Notes: generated by a model not told the origin, from the sequence alone. DNA of 64,000 nt from Anaerolineae bacterium (GCA_013178165.1 JABLXG010000001.1:143605-207604), one strand, 5' to 3'. Counted from the stretch's first letter, positions 43,052 to 52,364 are shown. Numbers and translations are program-made.

Positions 43052-43597
43052 TTAGATCACCGACTTATGGCCATTACCGTTGGCACCAGGCTGGGGGCGA
43101 TACCCGTTGGAAGTCAGCAGGTGATCGCCACGTCCCATCGCCACAATGCCAGTGCGGACCATCTCCAGGATGCCGATCGGGCGCAGCAGATCAGCAAAGC
43201 TTTCGATTTTGTCCTCATCCCCGGTGATCTCAACGACAACTGATTGCGGGCCAACATCTACGATGTGCGCCCGGAAGATGTCGCAAAGCTGCATCACCTC
43301 GGAGCGGTTGGTGTTATCTACGGCCACTTTGATCAGAGCCAGGTCGCGGATGACATTTGGCTTGTCCGTCAGATGATCCACCTGGATGACATTGACCAGC
43401 TTGTACAGGTTCTTCTCAATGCGGTCGGCATCCTGTTCGGTGCCGTCTACGACAATCGTCATCCGCGAGATTTCCGGCGTGTGTGTACGGCCAACCGTCA
43501 GGCTGTCGATGTTGAAGCTGCGCCGGCGAAACAGACTGACCACCCGGTTCAACACTCCGGGCTTGTTTTCCACCAAGACGCTCAGTGTGTGTTTCAT
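43052..43597 (-). CDS. ilvN: Acetolactate synthase, regulatory small subunit
   Basis: A 181-residue regulatory subunit. The N-terminal ACT domain is clear: TLSVLVENKPGVLNRVVSLF, FNIDSLTVGRTHTPEISRMT. The C-terminal ALS_ss_C domain follows (RDLALIKVAVD, VVEITGDEDKIESF). It confers valine feedback and activates IlvB, whose gene precedes it by 26 bases. Confidence 0.96.
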   Translation of the reverse strand: MKHTLSVLVENKPGVLNRVVSLFRRRSFNIDSLTVGRTHTPEISRMTIVVDGTEQDADRIEKNLYKLVNVIQVDHLTDKPNVIRDLALIKVAVDNTNRSEVMQLCDIFRAHIVDVGPQSVVVEITGDEDKIESFADLLRPIGILEMVRTGIVAMGRGDHLLTSNGYRPQPGANGNGHKSVI

Positions 43598-43623
43598 AGA
43601 GGGTCCCTTTCTTTGGCGACCGG

Positions 43624-45330
43624 CTAAACCATGTCCGGTGCAGCAACAGGCCGGCGAATCATGTTGTGTAGATCGGCGCCAGCGGGCACCATCGGGTAGA
43701 CGATGTCGTGTTTTTCCACCACAAACTCGATCAGGAAGGGGCCGCTGTTGTACGCACGGGCAGCTTCCACAGCGTCTTTGATCTGATCGCGGCTGGTCAC
43801 ACGGCGGGACGGGATGCCATAAGCCTCGGCGAGCTTGCAGAAGTCAGGGCTGAACATGGGCGTGGCGTTGTAGCGCTCTTCGTAGAAGAACTCCTGCCAC
43901 TGGCGCACCATGCCCAGGTAACCGTTGTTGATGATAGCGATATTGACCGCCGCTTTCTCCTGTACAGCGGTGGCCAGCTCGGCGATGGTCATCTGGAAGC
44001 CGCCGTCGCCCACGATTGCCCAGACTTCCTCGTCGGGACGGGCCAGTTTGGCGCCAATCGAAGCCGGCAGGCCGAAGCCCATCGTGCCCAGTCCGCCGCT
44101 GGTGATCAGCGTGTAGGGGCGTTTGTGGGGGTAGTACTGCGCTTCCCACATCTGGTGCTGGCCAACATCGGTGACCACGGTAGCGTTGCCGCCGGTGTAT
44201 TCCCAGAGGTCGCGGATCACATGGGCAGCGAAGAGCTTGCCACCTGCGTCGCGGTTCACAATGTCACGCTTGAACGAGTCATCCTGCCAATCGCGGATCT
44301 GCGCCATCCACTCTGGATGCTGCTTAGAGTGCACACGCGGGGTGAGCTGGCTCAGAACCGTACGCAGGTCGCCCACAATGCCCAGATCAACCCGAACATT
44401 TTTGTTGATCTCGGAAGGGTCAATATCGACATGAATCTTGCGGGAGTGGGGCGCGTAAGTCGCCAGGTTGCCGGTCACCCGGTCATCGAAGCGCATCCCA
44501 AAAGCCAGCAGCAGGTCGGCCTCCTGGATGGCCTGGTTGACATAGGCTTCGCCGTGCATACCCATCATCCCCAGTACCATCGGGTGTCCTTCCGGCATGC
44601 CACCCTTGCCGAGCAGGGTGAGGGCAACCGGAATCTGCGTCTTTTCCACGAAGGCCATCAACTCGTTGGCGGCTCCGGACATCACGACGCCGTGCCCGGC
44701 CAGGATCAGCGGTTTCCGGGCGGCATGGATGAGATCGAGCGCATGTTCGATGTCGGCTTCGGTTGCAGCGGATGCCGGGCGATAACCGGGCAGGACAATC
44801 GGCTCGTCCGGATAGACAAACTCAGTTTCTGCGTTCTGGATATCTTTCGGGATATCGATGAGCACCGGGCCGGGGCGACCAGTGCGGGCGATGTGGAAAG
44901 CTTCGCGGATGGTGTAAGCCAGGTCTTCGACATCGGTGACCAGGTAATTGTGCTTGGTGATGGGTAGGGTCACACCGGAGATATCGGTTTCCTGAAAGGC
45001 ATCTGTGCCGATATAGCTGGAGGCAACCTGCCCGGTGATGCAGACAATGGGCGAGGAATCCATCATCGCGGTAGCGATGCCGGTGACCATGTTAGTCGCG
45101 CCGGGACCGCTGGTGGCAATGGCCACGCCGACCTTGCCGGTAGCCCTGGCGTACCCATCAGCCATATGCGTGGCACCCTGCTCATGGCGGGTGAGTACGT
45201 GGTGAATCTGCGGGTACTTGGTCATGGCATCATAGGTTGGCAGGATGGCGCCGCCTGGATAGCCAAATACAAGGTTGACTCCCTCCCGCAGCAGACATTC
45301 CCAGATAATTTCCGCGCCTTTGAGTTTCAT
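43624..45330 (-). CDS. ilvB: Acetolactate synthase, catalytic large subunit
   Basis: A 568-residue TPP-dependent enzyme that condenses pyruvate with pyruvate or 2-oxobutyrate. The opening GAEIIWECLLREGVNLVFGYPGGAILP-type region carries the TPP-activating Glu in RHEQGATHMADGYARATG. The FAD-binding middle domain has GMRFDDRVTGN, and the TPP motif is GDGGFQMTIAELATAV through INNGYLGMVRQWQ. Subunit gene ilvN follows. Confidence 0.97.
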   Translation of the reverse strand: MKLKGAEIIWECLLREGVNLVFGYPGGAILPTYDAMTKYPQIHHVLTRHEQGATHMADGYARATGKVGVAIATSGPGATNMVTGIATAMMDSSPIVCITGQVASSYIGTDAFQETDISGVTLPITKHNYLVTDVEDLAYTIREAFHIARTGRPGPVLIDIPKDIQNAETEFVYPDEPIVLPGYRPASAATEADIEHALDLIHAARKPLILAGHGVVMSGAANELMAFVEKTQIPVALTLLGKGGMPEGHPMVLGMMGMHGEAYVNQAIQEADLLLAFGMRFDDRVTGNLATYAPHSRKIHVDIDPSEINKNVRVDLGIVGDLRTVLSQLTPRVHSKQHPEWMAQIRDWQDDSFKRDIVNRDAGGKLFAAHVIRDLWEYTGGNATVVTDVGQHQMWEAQYYPHKRPYTLITSGGLGTMGFGLPASIGAKLARPDEEVWAIVGDGGFQMTIAELATAVQEKAAVNIAIINNGYLGMVRQWQEFFYEERYNATPMFSPDFCKLAEAYGIPSRRVTSRDQIKDAVEAARAYNSGPFLIEFVVEKHDIVYPMVPAGADLHNMIRRPVAAPDMV

Positions 45331-45365
45331 TGTCGTCTCCTGTTCCAGAATGATCAGGCGTATGG

Positions 45366-47030
45366 TTAGTCGAAAAACACCGCGCCTGTGCTGGCGCTAC
45401 TGACGAGCCTGGCGTAGCGGCGCAGCCAGCGGCTTTCGATTTGCGGTTCAAAGGGAGGCAGAGCCTGCAAACGGGCAGCAAGCTCATCGTCGGGTAGTTC
45501 CAGCGTGATCGAGGGGCCGTCCAGGTCGATGGTGATTATGTCGCCGTCGCGAACTGCTGCAATTGGCCCACCTGCCGCAGCTTCCGGGCTGACATGCCCG
45601 ACGGCCAGACCGCGACTGCCACCAGAAAACCGGCCATCGGTCACAAGTGCCACCGACTCGCCCAGGCCGACGCCCTGGATCTGGGCGGTGGGGCCGAGCA
45701 TCTCCTGCATACCAGGACCTCCACGCGGGCCTTCATAGCGGATAACGATCACATCGCCAGCCTGCACTTCGCCGTTGAGGATGCCACGCGAGGCGTCTTC
45801 TTCAGCTTCGAAGACCCTGGCAGGGCCGCGATGGTAACGCTTGCCCGCCACCCCCCCTGTCTTAATGACAGCGCCTTCGGGAGCCAGATTGCCAAAGAGG
45901 ATTGTCAGCCCACCAGTGGCGGAATAGGCCCGATCGCGACGACGGATGACTTCTTCGTCCTTGATTTCGGCAGCCGCGATGTTCTCCCGCAGAGTCCGGC
46001 CAGTGACGGTCAGGCGGTCAAGATGAAGGGTGTTGCCATCGCGACTGATCTCACGCAGGATGGCTGGCACGCCGCCCGCCCGATGGACATCTTCCATGTG
46101 CCAGTGGCTGGCGGGGCTGACCTTGCAGATATGCGGCACGCGGGCAGCAACTTCGTTGATTCGCTGGAGGGGATAGTGGATGCCGGCTTCATGAGCAATA
46201 GCCAGGGTATGCAGAACTGTGTTGGTGCTGCCGCCCATGGCCATATCTAGGGCGAAGGCATCATCAATGGCTTCCGCCGTCACAATCTTGCGAGGGGTCA
46301 GGTCCATGGCGATCAGAGCCATGATCTGGGTAGCCGCCTGGCGAGCCAGGGTATAGCGCTCTTCTGTCTCGGCCAGAGCGCTGCCGTTGTAGGGCAGGGC
46401 AAGCCCCAGAGCCTCCATCAGGCAATTCATGCTGTTGGCAGTAAACATCCCGGAGCACGAACCGCAGGAAGGGCAACCGTAATCTTCCAGCGTCTTCAAT
46501 TCGGCTTCGTCGATCCGGCCCGCCTTGTACGCGCCAACACCCTCAAACACGCTGATCAGGTCTATTGTGCGGCCATCTGGAGTCTTGCCAGCAGCCATAG
46601 GGCCGCCACTGATAAAGATGGTCGGGATGTCCAGACGCATGGCAGCCATCAGCATGCCGGGCACGATCTTGTCGCAGTTGGGGATGCAGATCATGCCGTC
46701 GAAGGCATGAGCGGCCACCATGGTCTCCACCGAGTCAGCGATCAATTCCCGGCTGGGCAGGGAGTAATTCATGCCCTGGTGGCCCATGGCGATGCCATCG
46801 TCAACGCCAATGGTGTTGAACTCAAAGGGGACACCGCCCGCCTCCCGGACGGCCTGCTTGATGAAAGCGCCGAACTTTTGGAGATGGACATGACCAGGGA
46901 TGATATCCACATAGCTATTGCAGATGGCGATGAAGGGTTTGAACATGTCCTCATCACGGACGCCTGTCGCCTTCAGCAGTGAGCGGTGTGGCGCACGTTC
47001 GAAACCCTTCTTGATCCGATCGGAACGCAT
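45366..47030 (-). CDS. ilvD: Dihydroxy-acid dehydratase
   Basis: A 554-residue Fe-S enzyme, the third common step of valine and isoleucine synthesis. Cluster and Mg sites are visible in [12 protein letters not shown] and [18 protein letters not shown], with [17 protein letters not shown] near the start. ATG 47030 has AAGG nine bases upstream and matches the family N-terminus [19 protein letters not shown]. It is the first structural gene after the attenuator, and its start is 29 bases beyond the terminator T-run. Confidence 0.97.
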   Translation of the reverse strand: MRSDRIKKGFERAPHRSLLKATGVRDEDMFKPFIAICNSYVDIIPGHVHLQKFGAFIKQAVREAGGVPFEFNTIGVDDGIAMGHQGMNYSLPSRELIADSVETMVAAHAFDGMICIPNCDKIVPGMLMAAMRLDIPTIFISGGPMAAGKTPDGRTIDLISVFEGVGAYKAGRIDEAELKTLEDYGCPSCGSCSGMFTANSMNCLMEALGLALPYNGSALAETEERYTLARQAATQIMALIAMDLTPRKIVTAEAIDDAFALDMAMGGSTNTVLHTLAIAHEAGIHYPLQRINEVAARVPHICKVSPASHWHMEDVHRAGGVPAILREISRDGNTLHLDRLTVTGRTLRENIAAAEIKDEEVIRRRDRAYSATGGLTILFGNLAPEGAVIKTGGVAGKRYHRGPARVFEAEEDASRGILNGEVQAGDVIVIRYEGPRGGPGMQEMLGPTAQIQGVGLGESVALVTDGRFSGGSRGLAVGHVSPEAAAGGPIAAVRDGDIITIDLDGPSITLELPDDELAARLQALPPFEPQIESRWLRRYARLVSSASTGAVFFD

Positions 47031-47058
47031 ATTGCGCATCCTTCTGTAAGCCAGAACG

Positions 47059-47087
47059 AAAAAGCCCCCCGCTGGTTGGGGGGCTTT
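47059..47087 (-). terminator. Attenuator terminator of the ilv-leu operon
   Basis: On the minus strand AAAGCCCCCC (47087-47078) pairs with GGGGGGCTTT (47070-47061) across a seven-base loop AACCAGC, and the T-run ends at 47059. It lies after the leader ORF and before ilvD. A segment in the leader ORF (47155-47145) is complementary over 11 bases to 47081-47071, which spans four bases of the ascending arm and the whole loop, so the two structures exclude each other. Confidence 0.9.
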
Positions 47088-47118
47088 GGTTGCCTGTTTT
47101 CTGTCGCTTGTGGCTTGC

Positions 47119-47241
47119 TTAGCTCCTGACAGCCGCCTTCTGCGCCCCAACCAGCATTGCCTCGTCGCCAATAAGGATGACGAGGTTCACAAGTACGATG
47201 ATAATGAGGCTCAGAAGGGACAGTCTATCAGGTTGAGACAT
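47119..47241 (-). CDS. Branched-chain leader peptide of the ilv-leu operon
   Basis: A 40-residue ORF beginning MSQPDR followed by [18 protein letters not shown]. In residues 7-24, 15 of 18 are Leu, Ile or Val, the logic of the enterobacterial ilv leader peptides. It ends at TAA 47119-47121. A purine-rich GAGGGT lies about nine bases before its ATG. Ribosomes short of charged Leu-, Ile- or Val-tRNA should stall in this run and favour an antiterminator over the downstream hairpin. A hydrophobic small membrane peptide is an alternative reading, but the terminator geometry favours attenuation. The rest of the 357-base gap between argH and ilvD holds only the promoter. Confidence 0.85.
   Translation of the reverse strand: MSQPDRLSLLSLIIIVLVNLVILIGDEAMLVGAQKAAVRS
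47145..47155 (-). promoter_or_regulatory. Antiterminator segment of the ilv-leu leader
   Basis: GCTGGTTGGGG on the minus strand, inside codons 29-33 of the leader ORF, is the exact complement of CCCCAACCAGC at 47081-47071 in the terminator ascending arm and loop. Pairing would block the terminator. Confidence 0.8.
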
Positions 47242-47288
47242 CAGTGGCGCACCCTCTTCCGGGTGATGTAATCGCTTATTTGTAGCCC

Positions 47289-47317
47289 AAGGTACTGTCT
47301 TTTCGGAGCTGTGTCAA
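47289..47317 (-). promoter_or_regulatory. Promoter of the ilv-leu operon
   Basis: A perfect -35 TTGACA (47317-47312), a 17-base spacer and -10 TACCTT (47294-47289) on the minus strand. The start of transcription would be near 47282, giving about 40 bases before the leader ATG. Confidence 0.65.
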
Positions 47318-47387
47318 CGAAATGGGCCAAAACAGGCAAAAGTTCGTTGTTTGTTGCTGAGTATATTTGTGCAGGATGACAGATAGT

Positions 47388-48764
47388 TCATGACCGACCC
47401 AGCAGAGCTTGCCATTGCTTGATCTGTGTCGACACGGTCTCCGGGGCTGTTCCCCCTACAGGCTGGCGACGCGCCACGGCCTGACCAAAGTCGAATACAT
47501 CACAAACATCCGGGCCAAATTGCGGCGCGATGGCCTGGTAGTCAGCCAGGGGCAGGGCGGACAGCTTCACTCCAAGCGCTTCAGCGCGGCGGACGACCTG
47601 ACCGGTCAGATGATGCGCCTGGCGGAAGGGTACGCCCCTGGCTACGAGGTAATCGGCCAGGTCTGTGGCGAGCATGGTTTCGTCGAGTGCTGCACGCATC
47701 CGGTCTGGATGCAACGTCATGGAGGCAATCAGGGCGGTCAGGACAGGCAGGAGCAACGCCAGTGTATCGTAAGCATCAAAGAGTGGTTCTTTGTCCTCCT
47801 GGAGGTCCTTATTATATCCGGAAGGCAATCCCTTGAGCGTGGTCAGCAGGCCGGCTAGGTGGCCAATGATCCGTCCAGTTTTGCCGCGGGCCAGTTCCAG
47901 CGGATCGGGATTGCGCTTCTGAGGCATCAGGCTGCTGCCTGTGCTATAGCGATCGTCAAGGGTAACAAAGCCGAAGCACGGGTTGCTGTAGATGATCAGA
48001 TCCTCAGCCAGCCGGGAAAGATGCGTCATCAGCAGCGCAGCGGCATGCAGAAAGTCAGCCACGAAGTCGCGATCGGAGACGGCGTCAAGACTGTTGCTGC
48101 TGGCTTTTTGAAAGCCCAGCGCCACCGCCAGGGCGGTACGGTCGACAGGGTAGGGGGTTCCGGCCAGCGCCCCCGATCCCAGCGGACACTGGCTGGCAGC
48201 AGCAGCTGTAGCCTGACCCAGCCGATCCCGATCGCGCTCAAGCATGGCCACAGTACTCAGTAGCCAGTGTGCTGCCGTGATCGGCTGGGCAGGTTGAAAG
48301 TGGGTCAGGCCGGGCATCACGCTGTGGACGTGCCCCGCAGCCTGGGTCAGGAGGGCGCGCTGCAAATCACGGACGTGATCCAGTAGGGCGGGCGTGGCCT
48401 GCATGACCCAGAGCCGCAGGTCTGTCGCCACCTGATCGTTGCGGCTACGACCTGTGTGCAGCTTGCCGGCGACGGGGCCAATAGCCTCTGTAAGGCAGCG
48501 TTCAATGGCGGTGTGGATGTCCTCATCACCGGGGGCGGGCGCAAACTGGCCGGCGGTAAAAAGCCGGCGCACCTGCTCCAGTCCCTGCACGATGGCCTGA
48601 TGTTCTTCGGACGTCAGAATCCCTGCCTGGTGAAGCGCCCCGGCCCATGCCTGGCTGGCGGTGATGTCGACGTCATAAAGTCGCCAGTCAAACGACAGGC
48701 TATCGTTTAGCCGCCTTACCGCGTCATCGGTCGGTTGCTGGAATACGCCACCCCACAGTGTCAT
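47388..48764 (-). CDS. argH: Argininosuccinate lyase
   Basis: A 458-residue enzyme of the aspartase/fumarase superfamily that splits argininosuccinate into arginine and fumarate, the last step of arginine synthesis. The signature is GSSLMPQKRNPDPLEL. Other blocks are TGRSRNDQVATDLRLW and MPGLTHFQPAQPI. It follows argG in the same direction after 29 bases, so it should share the arginine attenuator upstream of argG. Confidence 0.97.
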   Translation of the reverse strand: MTLWGGVFQQPTDDAVRRLNDSLSFDWRLYDVDITASQAWAGALHQAGILTSEEHQAIVQGLEQVRRLFTAGQFAPAPGDEDIHTAIERCLTEAIGPVAGKLHTGRSRNDQVATDLRLWVMQATPALLDHVRDLQRALLTQAAGHVHSVMPGLTHFQPAQPITAAHWLLSTVAMLERDRDRLGQATAAAASQCPLGSGALAGTPYPVDRTALAVALGFQKASSNSLDAVSDRDFVADFLHAAALLMTHLSRLAEDLIIYSNPCFGFVTLDDRYSTGSSLMPQKRNPDPLELARGKTGRIIGHLAGLLTTLKGLPSGYNKDLQEDKEPLFDAYDTLALLLPVLTALIASMTLHPDRMRAALDETMLATDLADYLVARGVPFRQAHHLTGQVVRRAEALGVKLSALPLADYQAIAPQFGPDVCDVFDFGQAVARRQPVGGTAPETVSTQIKQWQALLGRS

Positions 48765-48793
48765 GGCATCCCTCGCCGGCAGATCAATGGCTG

Positions 48794-50059
48794 CTAATCA
48801 CGCTTGAACAAGGCATAGTCGGGTTGGGCATATTCGCTTGTCTTCCGACCTTCGAGGGCCAGGAGCGCTTCCACTTTCAGCGGCAACCCGAATAGATTGA
48901 TGAACCCTTCCGCATCAGTCTGATCGTAGATGTCCATTTGCCCGAACGACGCATAGTCTTCCCGGTACAGGCTAAAGGGACTCTTGCGTCCGGCGATGAT
49001 CGCATTGCCTTTGTACAGCTTGAGCCGTACCGTGCCGGTGACATTCCTCTGGGTCACCCGGACAAAGGCATCCAGCGCTTCCCGAAGCTGGGTGTACCAC
49101 TGGCCGTTATACACCAGTTCGGCGTACTTCACGGCGATGAAGTCCTTGAAGTGCATGGTGTATTTGTCAATGCAGATGCTTTCCAGAGCCTGATGGGCCT
49201 TGTAGCAGAGCGTGCCGCCAGGGGTTTCATAGACGCCGCGGCTCTTCATACCAACCAGCCGGTTTTCGACCATATCGACACGCCCGATACCGTGCTTGCC
49301 GCCCAGAGCATTGAGTTGCTCGAACAATTCGACAGGGGGTAGCTTCTGTCCATTCAGGCTGACGGGGACCCCCTTCTGGAAGCCGATCTCAATGTACTCA
49401 GGTTCGTCGGGCGCTTCCTGAGGACTGGCGGTCAGTACATACATATCTTCCTCAGGTTCATTCCAGGGGTCTTCCAGCGGGCCGCCTTCGTGACTCATGT
49501 GAAAGAGGTTGCGATCACGGCTGTAGATGCTCTTGAGAGTTTGGGCAATCGGTACGTTATGCGCCTGGGCATAGGCGATGGCGTCCTCGCGGCTCCGGAT
49601 ATGCCATTCCCGCCACGGGGCAATGACCTTGAGTTTGGGATTCAAGGCCATTGCTGTCAGCTCAAAGCGTACCTGATCGTTTCCTTTGCCAGTGCAACCG
49701 TGAGCGATGGCATCCGCGCCTTCCACTTCCGCCACTTCCACTAGGCGCCTGGCGATCAACGGACGGGCCATTGAGGTGCCGAGGAGATAATCACGCTCAT
49801 AGACCGCACCGGCCTGCATGGTCGGAAAGACAAACTTGAGCAGGAACTCCTCCCGCAGATCGTCAAGGATGAGTTTGCTGGCGCCGGTCTTGCGGGCTTT
49901 TTCCTCCAGCCCTTCAAGTTCTTCTCCCTGGCCGATGTTGCTGGTATAGCAGATCACCTCGCAGCCATAGTTTTCGATCAGCCAGGGAACGATGATCGAG
50001 GTATCCAGACCACCGCTATAGGCGAGTACGACCTTGTTTACCTTTTGCTGGCCAGCCAT
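48794..50059 (-). CDS. argG: Argininosuccinate synthase
   Basis: A 421-residue ATP-dependent ligase of citrulline and aspartate. The PP-loop is [11 protein letters not shown]. Further conserved parts are [31 protein letters not shown] and the C-terminal [18 protein letters not shown] region. AAGGAG eleven bases upstream supports ATG 50059; an in-frame start fifteen codons upstream would run into the leader region. An attenuator with an arginine-rich leader peptide precedes it. Confidence 0.97.
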   Translation of the reverse strand: MAGQQKVNKVVLAYSGGLDTSIIVPWLIENYGCEVICYTSNIGQGEELEGLEEKARKTGASKLILDDLREEFLLKFVFPTMQAGAVYERDYLLGTSMARPLIARRLVEVAEVEGADAIAHGCTGKGNDQVRFELTAMALNPKLKVIAPWREWHIRSREDAIAYAQAHNVPIAQTLKSIYSRDRNLFHMSHEGGPLEDPWNEPEEDMYVLTASPQEAPDEPEYIEIGFQKGVPVSLNGQKLPPVELFEQLNALGGKHGIGRVDMVENRLVGMKSRGVYETPGGTLCYKAHQALESICIDKYTMHFKDFIAVKYAELVYNGQWYTQLREALDAFVRVTQRNVTGTVRLKLYKGNAIIAGRKSPFSLYREDYASFGQMDIYDQTDAEGFINLFGLPLKVEALLALEGRKTSEYAQPDYALFKRD

Positions 50060-50109
50060 GTTCTTCACACTCCTTCGGGGAACACCCTGGTACGGCCCAA
50101 ACACACGAA

Positions 50110-50146
50110 AACGTCCCCAGACCTCTTGCTTTGGTCTGGGGACGTT
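50110..50146 (-). terminator. Attenuator terminator of argG-argH
   Basis: On the minus strand a perfect 14-base-pair stem (50146-50133 with 50123-50110, loop of nine) is followed by TTCGTGTGTTT. The stem with the bases that follow reads GACGTTTTCG. It lies 50 bases before argG and downstream of the arginine leader ORF, with no other gene on this strand between promoter and argG. Confidence 0.85.
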
Positions 50147-50191
50147 CAGAGCACCTTCGGGAAATTCGGCGCCTGCAGCAACCCAAGAATT

Positions 50192-50287
50192 TCAGCACAC
50201 GCCAAAATTCTCCGCCAGACCAATATGCAGTCGGCGGATACGACGGCGCAAACGTGAAACAGACGAATTGACCCAGGCGATATTCAT
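50192..50287 (-). CDS. Arginine-rich leader peptide of argG-argH
   Basis: A 31-residue ORF, MNIAWVNSSV then SRLRRRIRRLH, ending at TGA 50192-50194. Six of the eight residues 12-19 are Arg. It lies between a promoter and an intrinsic terminator directly ahead of argG, so stalling at Arg codons during arginine shortage would plausibly allow read-through. There is no obvious Shine-Dalgarno. The predicted transcription start falls at or next to the ATG, so the mRNA may be leaderless. A seven-base hairpin (AGAATTT/AAATTCT, 50211-50186) spans the stop codon. The remainder of the 392-base gap to pheA shows only the two promoters. Confidence 0.8.
   Translation of the reverse strand: MNIAWVNSSVSRLRRRIRRLHIGLAENFGVC
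50215..50223 (-). promoter_or_regulatory. Antiterminator segment of the arg leader
   Basis: TTGGTCTGG on the minus strand, in codons 22-25 of the leader ORF, is the exact complement of CCAGACCAA at 50139-50131, which covers seven bases of the terminator ascending arm and two bases of its loop. Pairing would prevent the terminator from forming. Confidence 0.7.
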
Positions 50288-50293
50288 GATTGT

Positions 50294-50323
50294 ATCATAG
50301 CGATACATCAACGCCAACGTCAA
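50294..50323 (-). promoter_or_regulatory. Promoter of argG-argH
   Basis: -35 TTGACG (50323-50318), an 18-base spacer and -10 TATGAT (50299-50294) on the minus strand. Six bases separate the -10 from the leader ATG at 50287, so transcription should begin at or within a base or two of the start codon. Confidence 0.6.
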
Positions 50324-50451
50324 CGGACAGTTTGACATGTTTGTTCACGGCTTTTCTTGGATGATCTGCCTAAACGCTGTGATACGGCTTAACGTTGTTG
50401 AAGATGAACAGGGTATGCTAGCATCAACACAGCCAGAGGAAGGGGGCTGCT

Positions 50452-51291
50452 GTGACCAGGCGAGTTGCTTTTCAGGGCATTCATGGTGCTTATTCCGAGC
50501 AGGCCATTCGCCAGCATTTTGGCGACGATGTGGAGACAGTACCCTGCCGGACGTTTATCGAGTTGTTCCAGTGCATCGAGTCGCAGCAGGCTGATCATGC
50601 TATCCTGCCAATTGAGAACGCCCAGGCAGGCACAGTTTCGCAGTCCTATGAGTTATTGATGGAACACGACCTGCGCGTTCAGGGTGAGGTTATCCTGCAT
50701 GTTCGCCATGCCTTGCTTGCGCCCCTGGGTACACGGCTGACTGATCTACAGCGAGTGCGCTCCCATCCCCAGGCGCTGGCTCAGTGCGAGCAGTATTTGC
50801 GCCGATTTGGGCTGGAGGCCGAGCCCTGGTATGACACTGCTGGCAGCGCGCGCGATCTCGCTGCCGCGCCGATTCCCGGAGTCGGGGCGATTGCCAGCCC
50901 GCTGGCTGCCGAGCTTTATGGACTGGAAGTGATCGAGCCGAACATTGAGGATGTGGCGCACAATTTTACGCGCTTCTTCATCCTGGGGATTGAGGATGCA
51001 GAACGGGCGGAGAAAAACAAGACTTCGCTGGTGTTCGCCACACGCCACCGCCCAGCGGCGCTTTACGAGTGTCTGGGTGAATTCGCCCTGCGTGGAATCA
51101 ACCTGACCAAAATCGAGTCCCGGCCCCGGCGTAACAGACCCTGGGAGTATGTCTTCTACCTGGATTTTGAAGGGCACTGGAAAGATCCGGTCTGCGAAGC
51201 GGCGCTGGTTGCCCTCCTGCGGCGTGCCTCATTTGTGAAGATGCTGGGTTCTTATCCTGCTGCAGACTCGCCGATTGTTGAGACAGCATAG
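50452..51291 (+). CDS. pheA: Prephenate dehydratase
   Basis: A 279-residue monofunctional enzyme that turns prephenate into phenylpyruvate for phenylalanine. The catalytic domain opens [15 protein letters not shown] and contains [18 protein letters not shown] and the HNFTRFFIL active-site Thr motif. The C-terminal ACT domain carries the ESRP element ([20 protein letters not shown]), which binds Phe for feedback inhibition. There is no chorismate mutase domain. Start is GTG 50452 behind GGAAGGGGG. asd follows after 11 bases. Confidence 0.95.
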   Translation: MTRRVAFQGIHGAYSEQAIRQHFGDDVETVPCRTFIELFQCIESQQADHAILPIENAQAGTVSQSYELLMEHDLRVQGEVILHVRHALLAPLGTRLTDLQRVRSHPQALAQCEQYLRRFGLEAEPWYDTAGSARDLAAAPIPGVGAIASPLAAELYGLEVIEPNIEDVAHNFTRFFILGIEDAERAEKNKTSLVFATRHRPAALYECLGEFALRGINLTKIESRPRRNRPWEYVFYLDFEGHWKDPVCEAALVALLRRASFVKMLGSYPAADSPIVETA

Positions 51292-51302
51292 GAGAAACCG
51301 AC

Positions 51303-52364
51303 ATGGCCAGGGTCAATGTTGCCATTCTGGGTGCAACCGGCGCGGTAGGACAACGATTCATTCAGTTACTGGAGAATCATCCCTGGATGCGCGTGACGGC
51401 GGTAATTGCCTCGGACCGAAGCGCGGGGAAATCGTATGCGGAAGCGACCAGGTGGGTACTCACCGGGACGCCGCCTGCAGACGTAGCTGCGTTGCCCGTC
51501 CTGCCGCTTGACGCCGATCCGGATACGCCGTTAGTTTTCTCAGCTCTACCCGCCGAGATTGCCACAGAACGCGAACTTGAACTGGCCGCAGCTGGTTATG
51601 TCGTATGCTCCAATGTGAAGTCGCATCGTATGGCTGACGACGTGCCGCTGCTGATCCCCGAAGTTAATGCCGATCATCTGGGGCTGATCGATGTGCAGCG
51701 TCGGCGCAGAGGTTGGAGCACAGGGGCGCTGGTGACCAGCCCCAATTGCACCACCACACCAGTGGTTATGGCTCTGGCTCCGCTCAAGCCGTTCGGAATC
51801 AGCCGGGTCAGCGCAGTAAGCATGCAGGCGATCAGTGGGGCGGGTTACCCCGGCGTGGCTTCCCTGGATATCTTCGACAACGTCATCCCCTACATTCCCG
51901 GCGAGGAAGAGAAACTGGAGACCGAGTCTTGCAAGATGCTTGGCGACCTGAATGGCGAACGGGTCGAGTGGCTGGCGGCGACGGTCAGCGCCCAGTGCCA
52001 TCGCGTGCCTGTGCTGGATGGTCACACGGTTGCTGTATCCGTGACTCTCGATCGGCAGCCTGAACTGGCGGCAATTCGAGAGGCGTGGGAAAGCTTCACA
52101 GGGCCGGAAGTGGTTCGGGGCTTACCTAGCGCCCCCCAGAAACCCCTGGTGATCTGCGATGCGCCGGACCGTCCCCAGCCCCGGCGGGATCGCGACGCTG
52201 GAAATGGGATGAGCGCCGTCATCGGACGCTTGCGTCCGTGTCCGGTGCTGGGGTACAAGTTTGTGACCATGGCACACAACACCGTGCGCGGAGCGGCGGG
52301 CGGCGCCATTCTAAATGCCGAACTGCTGATTGCGCAGGGTTACCTGACAGGTGTCGCGGTCTAG
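51303..52364 (+). CDS. asd: Aspartate-semialdehyde dehydrogenase
   Basis: A 353-residue NADPH-dependent enzyme of the aspartate pathway, feeding lysine/diaminopimelate, threonine and methionine. It has the nucleotide motif AILGATGAVGQRF, the catalytic Cys in TSPNCTTTPV, and the substrate His region CHRVPVLDGHT. The sequence around the active site resembles the archaeal/fungal-type Asd subgroup rather than the E. coli type. It probably forms an operon with pheA. A new promoter begins 16 bases after its stop. Confidence 0.94.
   Translation: MARVNVAILGATGAVGQRFIQLLENHPWMRVTAVIASDRSAGKSYAEATRWVLTGTPPADVAALPVLPLDADPDTPLVFSALPAEIATERELELAAAGYVVCSNVKSHRMADDVPLLIPEVNADHLGLIDVQRRRRGWSTGALVTSPNCTTTPVVMALAPLKPFGISRVSAVSMQAISGAGYPGVASLDIFDNVIPYIPGEEEKLETESCKMLGDLNGERVEWLAATVSAQCHRVPVLDGHTVAVSVTLDRQPELAAIREAWESFTGPEVVRGLPSAPQKPLVICDAPDRPQPRRDRDAGNGMSAVIGRLRPCPVLGYKFVTMAHNTVRGAAGGAILNAELLIAQGYLTGVAV

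Noticed and set aside
43708-44967. Plus-strand 419-residue frame across ilvB
   Set aside because: Antisense shadow; the minus strand encodes a complete acetolactate synthase.
50060-50294. T-box riboswitch before argG
   Set aside because: The conserved T-box bulge sequence (AGGGTGGNACCGCG type) is absent, and an Arg-codon leader with a complementary antiterminator explains the hairpin better.
50338-50594. ORF upstream of and overlapping pheA, beginning MFVHGF, as a phenylalanine leader peptide
   Set aside because: Only two Phe near the start, no terminator between it and pheA, and it runs on inside pheA in another frame.
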